Source: JANWYT01 sp034437555 (GTDB lineage Bacteria; Chloroflexota; Anaerolineae; Aggregatilineales; Phototrophicaceae). From it: a stretch of 64,000 nucleotides of DNA. Below are positions 17,198 through 26,001 of the stretch, one piece after another. The position numbers were made by a program, and so were the translations under genes. Position 1 is the first letter of the stretch. Every line of letters begins with the position of its first letter. The notes beneath the pieces are model-generated. The model saw only the letters and a list, made by a program, of their open reading frames with translations, was not told where the DNA came from and made no database searches. The DNA is taken from positions 204,963-268,962 of the forward strand of contig DAOTTQ010000029.1 in NCBI GenBank assembly GCA_034437555.1, in the 5' to 3' direction.

Positions 17198-17964
17198 AAA
17201 ACGTTACTTTTATTGTGTTGTTATGGGGATTGTTTCTCACATTTCCGACTGTTTTAACACAACAAGACCCACGCGCTACAAATCCGAGTGAGCAATTATT
17301 GCCACCCAGTACAAATTACTGGCTGGGAACAGATTATTTAGGGCGCGATGTGTGGAGCCGTGTGGTCTGGGGTGGACAACGAAGCGTTTCGATTGCAGTA
17401 CTAGGCACATTTATCTCTATGTCTTGTGGATTGCTCTTGGCAATTTTAAGTGTAAGCGAAAGTATTTGGATAAATAGAATCATTTACGGCTCGTTAGATG
17501 CTATTTTGGCGTTCCCTTATTTACTGATGGCATTGGTTATTGTGACATTGGCGGGTACTGGTGCGTTTAGTGTGGCGTTAGCAAGTGGTGTAGGACAAAT
17601 AGCCCCTGTTGCTGTGTATTTGAGAACAGTTGTGAAGCAGGTCACGGTGAGCGATTATGTGGAAGCATCGCAGAGCATGGGTGCAAGCCCTTCACATATT
17701 ATCAGATGGCACATTTTAAGGGGTATTCGTAGTCATCTGGGAACTTATGGCGGTTTAACTTTTGTTTATGTTTTTATGAACAGCTCTGCTTTGAGTTTCT
17801 TGGGGTTTGGGGGGGACATGAGCCATCCTGACTGGGGTATTATGCTGGCAGATGGACGATTTTCATTTAGAATTGCGCCGTGGGTTGCGGTTTTTCCAGG
17901 CTTAGCCATTGCATTGCTCGTTTTTAGCGTCATGAGAATTAGTGAGAGGCTAGGCAGTGATTAA
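17194..17964 (+). CDS. ABC transporter permease, DppC/OppC type
   Basis: Second membrane subunit. The segment NYWLGTDYLGRDVWSRVVWGGQRSVSIAVL is the OppC signature, and the coupling loop reads VEASQSMGASPSHIIRWHIL. At 256 residues it lacks the longer N-terminal tail of many family members. The start is a GTG overlapping the stop of the previous permease. No DppD/DppF-type ATPase follows; the next gene runs the other way and the two overlap tail to tail by 15 bases. The ATPase must be encoded elsewhere. Confidence 0.92.
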   Translation: MKNVTFIVLLWGLFLTFPTVLTQQDPRATNPSEQLLPPSTNYWLGTDYLGRDVWSRVVWGGQRSVSIAVLGTFISMSCGLLLAILSVSESIWINRIIYGSLDAILAFPYLLMALVIVTLAGTGAFSVALASGVGQIAPVAVYLRTVVKQVTVSDYVEASQSMGASPSHIIRWHILRGIRSHLGTYGGLTFVYVFMNSSALSFLGFGGDMSHPDWGIMLADGRFSFRIAPWVAVFPGLAIALLVFSVMRISERLGSD

Positions 17965-18732
17965 AGTTCCTATGGACTGATTATCAAAAGCTTTTGTGAG
18001 CGTATTAGCAGTTAAACCATTAAAAATACGAACGCTTAAGCTGGGTTTGGATTGAACAAGGCTCAACATATCGCTTACTTTGGTTAGCATCCCCCCCGTT
18101 ACATCAACACCCTCAGACCCTCCTAATGCTGATTGATAGTATGTGTAGTTATCAGATGTGATGTGAGGAATGACTTTGTGTTCTAAATCGTATACCCCAT
18201 CTACTTCGCCCAAAAGAAAAACACGAGAAACAGGCAATTGTTGGACAAGATAAGTAAAAACTGTTTCTGTGCTAGCGATTGTGCCACCCAAAGCCATATC
18301 AAATGCGACATCACCATAAACAACAGGCAACAAGCCCACACTAAGCGCTTTATTGAGCGCGTCTAAATTGAGCGACTGTATAACCCCATTTTTAGCGATG
18401 AGGCTGGCGGAGGGTTGAAAGCGAAATGCACTTACCTTTGCATTGTGTAGCGCGTCTATAACAAGGCGATTAAGTTCTGACGCGACAAATGCAACTCGCG
18501 TAAACCCAAACCATTCTTCGAGGGTAGAAACCCCTTGGGCGGTGTTATAGTATTTGGCTTCAAAGTGACCAAATGAACCGCTTCCATGCCCTAAAATAAT
18601 GGGGTGTTGTGGGTGTTGTGTAATGATGTTAGAGATTTGCTGTGCGATGTGTTGCATAACTTCGGCACGAAAAGACGCTTTAACGGTCTTATTTGTTATC
18701 AATGAGCCGCCAATTTTGACAAGTGTAATCAT
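17950..18732 (-). CDS. ipk: Isopentenyl phosphate kinase
   Basis: Phosphorylates isopentenyl phosphate to isopentenyl diphosphate, the last step of the alternative mevalonate pathway. It is an amino acid kinase fold protein of 260 residues with LVKIGGSLIT at the N-terminus, the GHGSGSFGH loop near residue 49 whose last His is the IPK-specific catalytic residue, LLPVVYGDVAFD near 131, and the nucleotide-binding VTGGMLTKV near 216. It overlaps mevalonate kinase by ATGA and is the last gene of a three-gene minus-strand operon. Together with the decarboxylase at 20695 it indicates the route mevalonate phosphate to isopentenyl phosphate to IPP, as shown in Roseiflexus of the same phylum. Confidence 0.92.
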   Translation of the reverse strand: MITLVKIGGSLITNKTVKASFRAEVMQHIAQQISNIITQHPQHPIILGHGSGSFGHFEAKYYNTAQGVSTLEEWFGFTRVAFVASELNRLVIDALHNAKVSAFRFQPSASLIAKNGVIQSLNLDALNKALSVGLLPVVYGDVAFDMALGGTIASTETVFTYLVQQLPVSRVFLLGEVDGVYDLEHKVIPHITSDNYTYYQSALGGSEGVDVTGGMLTKVSDMLSLVQSKPSLSVRIFNGLTANTLTKAFDNQSIGTLITA

Positions 18733-19646
18733 GGACGGACCTCTGTTAGAAATGCTCTCGTTGCACCATTGGTTAATAATGCTGATTGTACGGCGGTCGC
18801 GATTTGAGGGGTAACAAGCGCAATCATATTACCACCACGCCCCCCACCAGAGAGCTTTGCGCCCAATGCGCCAGCTTGTAGTGCAATAGATACCAGCGTA
18901 TCAAGCAGAGGCGATGAAACCGTAAGTGCTTGAAGAAGGTAATGGTTTTTTGTCATGAGGTTACCCAATGTTGAAATATCACCACTTTTCATCGTTTCTA
19001 AACCCCTATTGGTAATGTTGGCAATCTCATCAAAGATGGTATTGTAGTGGGCGGGGTTTTGCTCATATAACCTTCGCACATCCCCAACAGATTCATAGGT
19101 AGGCGCTGCGTGTCCTGTATCGGCTACGATAAGACGAAATGGGGTAAATTCTGTAATAATGCTGATCGGTTCGGATTTTACAAACCGAATGGGCTTTTCA
19201 TAGACAATCACGGTGTTATCAATACCACTTGGTGTGCCGTGGTAACGCTTCTCGGTTTCGTAAACCATGTTATTCAAATCTTCAATAGGGGTGGTAACCC
19301 CCACTACATCACAAAGTACGCGCCCAAGTGCTGTAGATATAGCGGCACCACTCCCTAAACCACTGGCGATGGGAATTTGCGAATTGATGCTTATTTGGAA
19401 GGTGGGGGGGGATATATGGTGATACTGGCAAAAAGACACAACAAACTGAATTAACGGATTTGATGTGTCGTTGATCGTAAAACGTTGGTTACTGAGATTT
19501 TGCGCGACAATATTAAATTGCTCTGATGGGGTAGCTTTGGCAAATACACGTAATGCAGAAAACGGCACAGCCAATGCGGGGCGGTGATACACCACAGAAT
19601 GTTCGCCAAACAAAATAATCTTTGCAGACGCGCTGGACTCGGACAT
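18729..19646 (-). CDS. mvk: Mevalonate kinase
   Basis: Phosphorylates mevalonate to mevalonate 5-phosphate. The GHMP-kinase motifs are in order over 305 residues: SASAKIILFGEHSVVY at the N-terminus, the ATP loop PIASGLGSGAAIS near 91, GTPSGIDNTV near 136 with the catalytic Asp, and the C-terminal KLSGGGRGGNM near 263. The HSVVYxxPA pattern and the length fit mevalonate kinase better than homoserine or galactokinase. Its stop overlaps the IPK start, and the UbiA gene ends 3 bases upstream, so all three are expected on one transcript. Confidence 0.93.
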   Translation of the reverse strand: MSESSASAKIILFGEHSVVYHRPALAVPFSALRVFAKATPSEQFNIVAQNLSNQRFTINDTSNPLIQFVVSFCQYHHISPPTFQISINSQIPIASGLGSGAAISTALGRVLCDVVGVTTPIEDLNNMVYETEKRYHGTPSGIDNTVIVYEKPIRFVKSEPISIITEFTPFRLIVADTGHAAPTYESVGDVRRLYEQNPAHYNTIFDEIANITNRGLETMKSGDISTLGNLMTKNHYLLQALTVSSPLLDTLVSIALQAGALGAKLSGGGRGGNMIALVTPQIATAVQSALLTNGATRAFLTEVRP

Positions 19647-19649
19647 TGG

Positions 19650-20606
19650 TTATCCTAGCACGTAAAGCAACACTAAAAAGGACGCGCCCCAAGCCAGTAA
19701 AGTCAATTGAATGGGGCGGTCTTGGAGAAAGACTTCATCAGGTGCGCTACCTTCACCCTTCACATGGATGAGGTATAGGTAACGCCAAAGACCGTATAAA
19801 ACAAACGGCACTGTAAGCAATGCAAGGTTAATGTCGGCAAATCGCACTGTTTCGACTTCAATCGTATATAGAAGATAGGTGATGAGCGTGGATGTTAAAA
19901 CCATACGCAACATATCGTCAAGGAGTGCGAGATTGTAATGCTTAAAAATAGGGCGTGTTTGGAGAGCAGTTTCGCCCAGTGTCACTAACTCCTGTCGTCT
20001 TTTGCCTATCACCAGGAAAAGCGCAAGTAGCCCCGTACAGGCGTATAGCCAAGGTGAAAAATTGGCAACGTCAATGACAACAACACCAGCGATGACACGC
20101 AAGATAAAGCCCGTCATCACAGTTAAAACATCCACAATGGGAACATGCTTTAGTGAAAACGAATAAGCGACTTGGATGATGAGATACAGAAGAAGCACAA
20201 TTGCTAAGGATGTGTCCCAAAAGAACGCAAATGCAAGCGTAAAAATGGGAAGGATAAATGCGACAGTTATAGCTAAAGAGGGCGGAATTTGACCTGAAGG
20301 TAAAGGTCGAAAACGCTTTTTAGGATGCAGGCGGTCTTTTTCAATGTCCACCAGGTCATTGATGAGATATACAGTGCCTGACATTAGAATGAGCAACAGA
20401 CAGGCAATAATGACACGCAGAAGAGAATCAGGGTTTGTAAGTTGACGGTCGAAAACAATGGGGGGAAAAACGAACAAAAGATTCTTTGTCCATTGTTTAG
20501 GGCGCATGGTTTTAATGATGCCAATGAATGCTTGCACTTGGGTCTCCGTTTGCATAAAAGAGCGCGTATAAAGGCGTTCTGATGGAGCGATTATAGTCGT
20601 CAACAA
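19650..20606 (-). CDS. UbiA family prenyltransferase, DPPR-synthase-like
   Basis: Integral membrane prenyltransferase. The pattern TMRPKQWTKNLLFVFPP, the first aspartate motif NDLVDIEKDRLHPKKRFRP and the second region YSFSLKHVPIVDVL are typical of the subgroup that includes decaprenyl-phosphate phosphoribosyltransferase, with about eight transmembrane segments over 318 residues. A TTG at 20606 preceded by GAGAGG at 6 bases was taken as the start; an ATG at 20555 has no visible ribosome binding site. It leads the operon with mevalonate kinase and IPK, so it may use a polyprenyl product of this pathway. The acceptor (ribose-phosphate, quinone ring or other) is not determined by the sequence. 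Confidence 0.85.
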   Translation of the reverse strand: MLTTIIAPSERLYTRSFMQTETQVQAFIGIIKTMRPKQWTKNLLFVFPPIVFDRQLTNPDSLLRVIIACLLLILMSGTVYLINDLVDIEKDRLHPKKRFRPLPSGQIPPSLAITVAFILPIFTLAFAFFWDTSLAIVLLLYLIIQVAYSFSLKHVPIVDVLTVMTGFILRVIAGVVVIDVANFSPWLYACTGLLALFLVIGKRRQELVTLGETALQTRPIFKHYNLALLDDMLRMVLTSTLITYLLYTIEVETVRFADINLALLTVPFVLYGLWRYLYLIHVKGEGSAPDEVFLQDRPIQLTLLAWGASFLVLLYVLG

Positions 20607-20694
20607 ACACCTCTCACAATCCCCTATCTATTATTTGACGACAGGATGGGTAGAATGATGAGGAATAAGAGCATCTAAAGCAAAGGAATAACGT

Positions 20695-21669
20695 ATGAGA
20701 ACAGCAACGGTACGCGCTCATCCCAACATTGCATTTATTAAGTATTGGGGTAATGAAGACAACGCACTAAAAATCCCCGTCAATGGGTCAATTAGCATGA
20801 ATTTGGATGATTTATACACAGAAACACAAGTGACTTGGCGTGATGAAGGGGCGGGTGACACGCTCATACTCAATGGTCAAAGCGCAGATGAGCTGACACA
20901 AAGGCGCGTCAGTAGGCACTTATCAATGTTAAGAGACCGTCTTGGGATTGGTGGGTTTGCAGATGTGGTGTCATCTAATAATTTCCCGATGGGGGTAGGT
21001 ATCGCGTCTTCGGCAGCTTCATTTGCTGCACTTACCGTTGCATCGGCAAAGGCTGCTCAAATGAATGTTGATGAGCGCAGTTTAACGTGCCTTGCGCGGA
21101 TTGGTTCGGGGTCGGCATCCCGAAGTGTGCCAACAGGATTTGTGGAGTGGGTTAAAGGTGATAGCCATGAGTCCTCATATGCCTACAGCCTTAAAGAACC
21201 AAACTACTGGGATTTGGTGGACGTTATCATTGTTCTGAGTGACAGGCACAAAAAAGTGGGGTCGGAAGACGGGCATAAAACCGCCCAAACCAGTGACTTA
21301 CAACAGGCTCGGGTTGCGGGTGCAAATCAAAGGTTGAATAAATGTCGACGTGCCATTGAAGAACACGATTTCTCTTCTTTTGCTGATGTTGTAGAACAAG
21401 ATAGCAACCTAATGCACTCTGTGATGATGACTAGCGTGCCACCCCTATTCTATTGGCTGCCCGCCACGTTAGATGTGATGCGCGCGGTGCGTGAAATGAG
21501 ATACGACGGCATTAACGTTTGTTATACATTGGATGCTGGGCCTAATGTGCATTGTTTATGCTTGGGTAAGGATGTTGAGGCAGTAATAAGGGTGCTAAAG
21601 GGTATTGAAGGCGTAATAGAAACAAGAGTTGCTAAAGCAGGTGGTGGAACGCAAGTGATTGGTGGATGA
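20695..21669 (+). CDS. mvaD: Phosphomevalonate decarboxylase (diphosphomevalonate decarboxylase family)
   Basis: GHMP-family decarboxylase of 324 residues. PNIAFIKYWG near 12, the phosphate loop FPMGVGIASSAASFAAL near 99, the SGSASRSVPTGFVEW segment near 142 and the catalytic Asp in TLDAGPN near 281 are intact. The Lys of the usual KYWGK motif is Asn, next to Glu-Asp. In the phosphomevalonate decarboxylases found in Chloroflexota the residues that bind the second phosphate are changed, and the presence of an isopentenyl phosphate kinase gene next door supports phosphomevalonate as the substrate. The assignment over the classical diphosphate enzyme is therefore an inference. Start ATG follows AAAGGA at 7 bases. 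It is divergent from the UbiA-mvk-ipk operon. Confidence 0.88.
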   Translation: MRTATVRAHPNIAFIKYWGNEDNALKIPVNGSISMNLDDLYTETQVTWRDEGAGDTLILNGQSADELTQRRVSRHLSMLRDRLGIGGFADVVSSNNFPMGVGIASSAASFAALTVASAKAAQMNVDERSLTCLARIGSGSASRSVPTGFVEWVKGDSHESSYAYSLKEPNYWDLVDVIIVLSDRHKKVGSEDGHKTAQTSDLQQARVAGANQRLNKCRRAIEEHDFSSFADVVEQDSNLMHSVMMTSVPPLFYWLPATLDVMRAVREMRYDGINVCYTLDAGPNVHCLCLGKDVEAVIRVLKGIEGVIETRVAKAGGGTQVIGG

Positions 21670-21742
21670 AACTTGCTTGCACTTTAGCGTTAAATACGCT
21701 TATCCTAATGATTAACCGATAACTGATAAGGTAAAAACAACC

Positions 21743-23209
21743 ATGATGGGTTTGCTTGAAAATGATTTTTTGTCCGCGATACTGGCATTTGGCTTAGTAC
21801 TGATTCCCGCGATTATCATCCACGAATTGGGTCACTTTTTTGCCGCGAAATCCGTGGGCATTAACGTACTAGAATTTGGTATTGGGTTTCCTCCACGCGC
21901 TTTTAGATTGTTCATGTGGGGTGAAACAGAATTTACGTTGAATTGGCTACCTATTGGTGGGTTTGTAAGACCACTAGGTGAAGACTTTATTGGGCCCATT
22001 GATGGCAGCGATAATGCAAGCAAAGAATCTCAGGCTGCTTATGTGAGTGAACGCGAAGAACTAAGGGAACGCGGTGTTGCTGACGCAAACATGCTCTCTG
22101 TAAACGAAGCGAAACCGTTATCACGTATTTGGTTTATGGTGGCGGGTGCATTTGCAAATTTTGTCTCGGCAATTATCGTGTTTATCGTTGTGGCATTGAT
22201 TGGCTTACCCACTATCATTGGGGCGCGAGTGCAATTGTTGGCAATTAGCCCTGATAGTGTGCTGGCTGAAAGTGGTGCTGAAGTGGGTGATGTGGTTGAG
22301 CGTGTAAACAGTCAACTATTTCAGAACTTGGATGGTTTTTGGCAATTGTGGTTCAGCTCATCAAATGAGCCTTTAGAAATTACCATGCGCCGTTTAAGTG
22401 ATGGCAGTAATTACACTGTCCAGGTAACCCCACAGGCGACAGAGCGTGTAAACCAAGTGAGAGTATTAAGTATTTTGGCGGATTCGCCTGCCATTGTGGC
22501 GGGAATTCAGACGGATGATGTGATTACGGCTGTGGACGGTGAAGTATTCCCCTTGAGCGTTAATCCTGCAACAGTTTTACAGGACATTACCTCACAATCT
22601 GCGGATAAAGCGTTGCGTCTAACTATTTTACGTGGGGATGAAACGTTAGAAATTGACATTACGCCTCGTCTGGATTCAGGTTCTGGCAGAGCTAGAATGG
22701 GCATTGGCATTCTTTCACAGTATGCCACCAATGACGGGTTACAATGGACTACAACAAATTCTCTTGAGGAAAATATTCCACAACCATTGGGTGATGCTGT
22801 TGTTTACGGGGTTTCGCGTTTTGCTACCACGATTGGGCTTATCGTAAGTATTCCACAACAACTGATTGACGGTACAATTTCACCAGAAGAAGCGCGTCCT
22901 GTAAGCATTGTGGGCATTAGCCAAGTGGGCGGGCAGTTTTTACGCCAGAGTGTAAACGATGGTAGCCCCACGCTTATATTGAACTTCTTCGCGCTCATCA
23001 GCATCTTTTTGGGCTTTACGAATTTGCTACCATTACCGCCGCTTGATGGTGGGCGTGTGGTATTTGTGATCATTGAGATGGTTCGTGGTAAGCCCGTTCC
23101 AATTGGAATTGAGAACCTTGTGTATCGGATTGGAATTGCCTTTTTGTTGTCACTGGGGGGGATTGTGATTGTGTACGACATCATTAACCCCTTTGTGTTA
23201 CCACAATAA
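21743..23209 (+). CDS. rseP: Site-2 protease, RseP/M50 family
   Basis: Intramembrane zinc metalloprotease that cuts transmembrane signals, such as anti-sigma factors or leftover signal peptides. HELGH lies at residues 27-31 in the first transmembrane segment, and the second zinc motif NLLPLPPLDGG lies near 443 in the C-terminal half. Between them are one or two PDZ-like regions (about 170-310). At 488 residues it is longer than most bacterial homologues (about 450). It follows the decarboxylase after 73 bases without a terminator and is followed by the HEAT-repeat gene. Confidence 0.93.
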   Translation: MMGLLENDFLSAILAFGLVLIPAIIIHELGHFFAAKSVGINVLEFGIGFPPRAFRLFMWGETEFTLNWLPIGGFVRPLGEDFIGPIDGSDNASKESQAAYVSEREELRERGVADANMLSVNEAKPLSRIWFMVAGAFANFVSAIIVFIVVALIGLPTIIGARVQLLAISPDSVLAESGAEVGDVVERVNSQLFQNLDGFWQLWFSSSNEPLEITMRRLSDGSNYTVQVTPQATERVNQVRVLSILADSPAIVAGIQTDDVITAVDGEVFPLSVNPATVLQDITSQSADKALRLTILRGDETLEIDITPRLDSGSGRARMGIGILSQYATNDGLQWTTTNSLEENIPQPLGDAVVYGVSRFATTIGLIVSIPQQLIDGTISPEEARPVSIVGISQVGGQFLRQSVNDGSPTLILNFFALISIFLGFTNLLPLPPLDGGRVVFVIIEMVRGKPVPIGIENLVYRIGIAFLLSLGGIVIVYDIINPFVLPQ

Positions 23210-23249
23210 GATAAAGGATTGGATAAAGAACTTGAAGGATAAAGCGAAG

Positions 23250-24239
23250 ATGTCAAATTATGCCTATGATGACGATGGTCTTGTGGAACGCCCTAACCCT
23301 ACGGTTGAGGCGATTATCGAACATCTTTTGAAGGGCGAGGATGCAAGCACCTCAGAAACACTGCTTTATGGTTTGTCTGACCTAAGCGAAAGCTATATTG
23401 AAGAAATTCGCCCTGTTTGGCAGAACCTGGAAGCGGGCTATAAACAGCTTTTGATGCAAATTTTGATTGACGAGATGGAAAGCCACTTTGACCTAAACTA
23501 TGATGCGCTGGGGCTATTAGGTATTGAAGACACTGAATCTCTCGTAAGAAGGGCGAGCGTTGAAATTTTGGGAGAAAGTGAGAGCCTTCGCGTTATGAGA
23601 CGGCTTTTCCAACTCTTAAAATTAGAGAAGGTTTCGGCTGTAAAAGCAGAAACAGCACGAGTATTAGGGCACTTTATCCTGCTAGACGAAGTGGGTGACA
23701 TTAAAGAGGGTGCTACACGAGAGATAAGACACTTTGTAGAGTCGCTGTATCAAGACAAATCACAAAGTGTGGATGTAAGGGCAAGAGCTTTAGAAGCCAT
23801 TGCCAATAGTAGCGAATCTGTTGTAGAAGTTTACATCAAAGATTCTTATCGCAGCGATGATGATGAACTTAAACTCGCATCTGTGGTCGCCATGGGTAGA
23901 AGCGCAGACCGTCAGCAATGGGAAAGTATTATTCTAAACGAGCTGATGTACGGCAGGGGTGATATTCAAATAGAGGCTGCTAGAGCAACGGGAGAGCTAC
24001 AAATTGGTGAGGCGATACCACACCTGATGAAGTTGTTTGAAGAAGATGATATTGAGGCACAAACGATTATCATCTGGGCATTGGGTGAAATAGGAAATCG
24101 TGAGGCGACACGTTACTTAGAAAGAATTGCAGAAATTGCAGAAGAGAACGAAGATGATGATATGCTGGAGCTAGTGGAAGAGGCTTTAGGTAATGCGTCT
24201 TTAGGAAGTGGCGGGCGTGCTAGTGATGTAATGGACTAG
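23250..24239 (+). CDS. HEAT-repeat protein
   Basis: An acidic, all-helical protein with at least five HEAT/PBS-lyase-type repeats from about residue 90 to the end (for example LVRRASVEILGE, VDVRARALEAIAN, IQIEAARATGELQ, EAQTIIIWALGEIG). It has no signal peptide or membrane segment, so it is probably a cytosolic binding scaffold. The ATG at 23250 was chosen because the product from there (329 residues) begins with a natural acidic N-terminus; a longer frame from 23169 would overlap rseP by 41 bases. A partner is not evident; cotranscription with rseP is likely. Confidence 0.82.
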   Translation: MSNYAYDDDGLVERPNPTVEAIIEHLLKGEDASTSETLLYGLSDLSESYIEEIRPVWQNLEAGYKQLLMQILIDEMESHFDLNYDALGLLGIEDTESLVRRASVEILGESESLRVMRRLFQLLKLEKVSAVKAETARVLGHFILLDEVGDIKEGATREIRHFVESLYQDKSQSVDVRARALEAIANSSESVVEVYIKDSYRSDDDELKLASVVAMGRSADRQQWESIILNELMYGRGDIQIEAARATGELQIGEAIPHLMKLFEEDDIEAQTIIIWALGEIGNREATRYLERIAEIAEENEDDDMLELVEEALGNASLGSGGRASDVMD

Positions 24240-24265
24240 CACTTAACCTTTGTAAACAGCCTGAT

Positions 24266-24304
24266 AAAACGCGGCAGAGCCAATTGACTCTGCCGTGTTT
24301 TTAT
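24266..24304. terminator. Bidirectional intrinsic terminator
   Basis: CGGCAGAG and CTCTGCCG arms separated by CCAATTGA, with flanking A-rich and T-rich runs. It lies between converging genes. Confidence 0.88.
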
Positions 24305-24305
24305 T

Positions 24306-24632
24306 TTACATACCGAATATTTGGGTCATTTTCATGCCAAGGCTCATATCAGAGACCTTTAGCTTGCCCATCATGAAGGCTTGCATGGGGTTAATACCAC
24401 CATTGACTAAGGAGAAGAAATCATCGGCGGCGGCTTTTACGGTCATTTGAGGGTTTTCTGCTTGCCCTTGACCCGCTTCACATGCACCACTCGCAATTTT
24501 TACCCAGAAAAGACCGCCATTATCCCCGCTTAACTCAAATTGAATAACCGCATCTAGCCCCTCAGCCTTATCAGCGTTAAAGCGTTCCACCATGATGGGG
24601 AAAATTCCTGCAATTTCTTGGCTTGTAGCCAT
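24306..24632 (-). CDS. SCP2 sterol-binding-domain protein, 108 aa
   Basis: Small single-domain protein of the SCP2 lipid-transfer fold. The pattern FELSGDNGGLFWVKI, followed by NPQMTVKAAADDFFSLVNGGINPMQAFMMGKLKVSGDxxL-type residues, is characteristic. The ATG at 24632 follows AAGGAG at 8 bases and was taken over a GTG at 24641. It is monocistronic. In prokaryotes such proteins are thought to bind lipids or fatty acyl chains; the ligand here is unknown. Confidence 0.88.
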   Translation of the reverse strand: MATSQEIAGIFPIMVERFNADKAEGLDAVIQFELSGDNGGLFWVKIASGACEAGQGQAENPQMTVKAAADDFFSLVNGGINPMQAFMMGKLKVSDMSLGMKMTQIFGM

Positions 24633-24744
24633 AAGTAACACTCCTTCTTAAAGATGTTAGTTTGATGAGACTGTGTAAACGGAACGTATCGGCTAAAGTA
24701 TACTCATAAAAGCTTGTTTACTGTAGTGTGCTAGGGAGTTTAAG

Positions 24745-26001
24745 ATGCGATTTTTAATTTTACTGACTATTGCGACGTTTTTTAGCGGGATGGCACTAGC
24801 ACAAGAAACGCCCCTCCCTTCTTCGATTGCCTATATTGGGACAGACTATAATGTCTATACTTTATCAGAGGGCAACCAATTTCAATTAACCACCGATGGA
24901 AGCACAGCAAGAGCATATCAGTGGCTTACCTGGTCAAATGACGGGCGATTATCATATTTTTGTTGCGATTTACGTACGGCTTCTACCGCAGAAACAGTCA
25001 CTTATATTTCTTCTGATGGCAAAACTGCCGGGGAAGAGGTGTTAAGAACCAACGGGCAATCAGTGATTTATGCGTATTGGTCGCCTAATACATGCGGTGA
25101 TGCAGAAAATTGCCGTGATTTAGTGCTGCTAGTCAACAACATCAGTAATGGTTCATTGTCGTTGGAAGTGGTTCGCGATACGAACACGGGTGAGCAAAAT
25201 TTTACATTAGGCACAGGAAGTCCGTTTTACTACAGCTTTAGTCCAAATGGTGACAATCTTCTTTTTCACCGCGATAACCAAGTTTTGGATGTGTTTAGCA
25301 TTTCAGAGAATAGGGTGGTAAGGGCGTTTAGAGAGCTGTCTTCAGGTTCTTTTCAGTCTCCTTCGTGGTCACCTACTGATGAGCGTCTCCTGATTGGTTT
25401 GCAGGGGGCAAGCAGAGGTGAAACAAACCTTGTGATAATAGATGGGGAGACAGAAACCATTATTGCTGAGGGGCTACAAGGGCTGACTTCATTTTCTTGG
25501 TCACCTAATGGACGATATGTAGCATACCGCGAAATTAGCAACCGTCTTTATGGTAGCCTGACCATTATAGACACGCTGACGGGTGAGGAAGTGGCAAAGA
25601 ACACTATAGAAGGCGTTCTAGCGTTTTTCTGGTCACCCGACAGCGAAAAAATAGCCTATGTAGGCTTAAGACGGACTGGTTCAAGTGTAGGTGTAAATAA
25701 TGTTACAGTAGGCATGCAAACAAACTCAGTCAGTTTGGGGTGGGGAGTGCTTAACATTGTCAGTGGTATCAACCTTGCTTTAGATACCTTTGTTCCTACG
25801 TATGAAATGGGCTACATGATGAGTTATTTTGACCAGTTTTCTCAAAGCCATCGCATTTGGTCGCCCGATAGTCGGTTTATCGTGTATAGTGCCTTAGAAG
25901 GCGAGGAAGAAAAGCCTATCATTGCTATTCTGGATATTGACGCACAGGGAAGTTCTAAGACAATTGCAGAAGGTGTCTTTGCAGTTTGGAGTTTTGAATA
26001 G
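24745..26001 (+). CDS. Secreted TolB-like beta-propeller protein
   Basis: Begins with a signal peptide (residues 1-19, ending ALA-QE) and contains repeated WD40-like/TolB strands with the recurrent WSPxxxxIAY pattern (WSPNGRYVAYR, WSPDSEKIAYV, WSPDSRFIVYS), which suggests a six- or seven-bladed propeller of about 400 residues. There are no catalytic motifs. It is joined to the LysM/M23 peptidase gene without a gap, so it may act with it at the cell envelope. The ligand is unknown. Confidence 0.85.
   Translation: MRFLILLTIATFFSGMALAQETPLPSSIAYIGTDYNVYTLSEGNQFQLTTDGSTARAYQWLTWSNDGRLSYFCCDLRTASTAETVTYISSDGKTAGEEVLRTNGQSVIYAYWSPNTCGDAENCRDLVLLVNNISNGSLSLEVVRDTNTGEQNFTLGTGSPFYYSFSPNGDNLLFHRDNQVLDVFSISENRVVRAFRELSSGSFQSPSWSPTDERLLIGLQGASRGETNLVIIDGETETIIAEGLQGLTSFSWSPNGRYVAYREISNRLYGSLTIIDTLTGEEVAKNTIEGVLAFFWSPDSEKIAYVGLRRTGSSVGVNNVTVGMQTNSVSLGWGVLNIVSGINLALDTFVPTYEMGYMMSYFDQFSQSHRIWSPDSRFIVYSALEGEEEKPIIAILDIDAQGSSKTIAEGVFAVWSFE

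Noticed and set aside
22804..23256. A 150-residue minus-strand frame inside rseP
   Set aside because: Antisense to the C-terminal zinc motif region of rseP, no sign of an independent gene.
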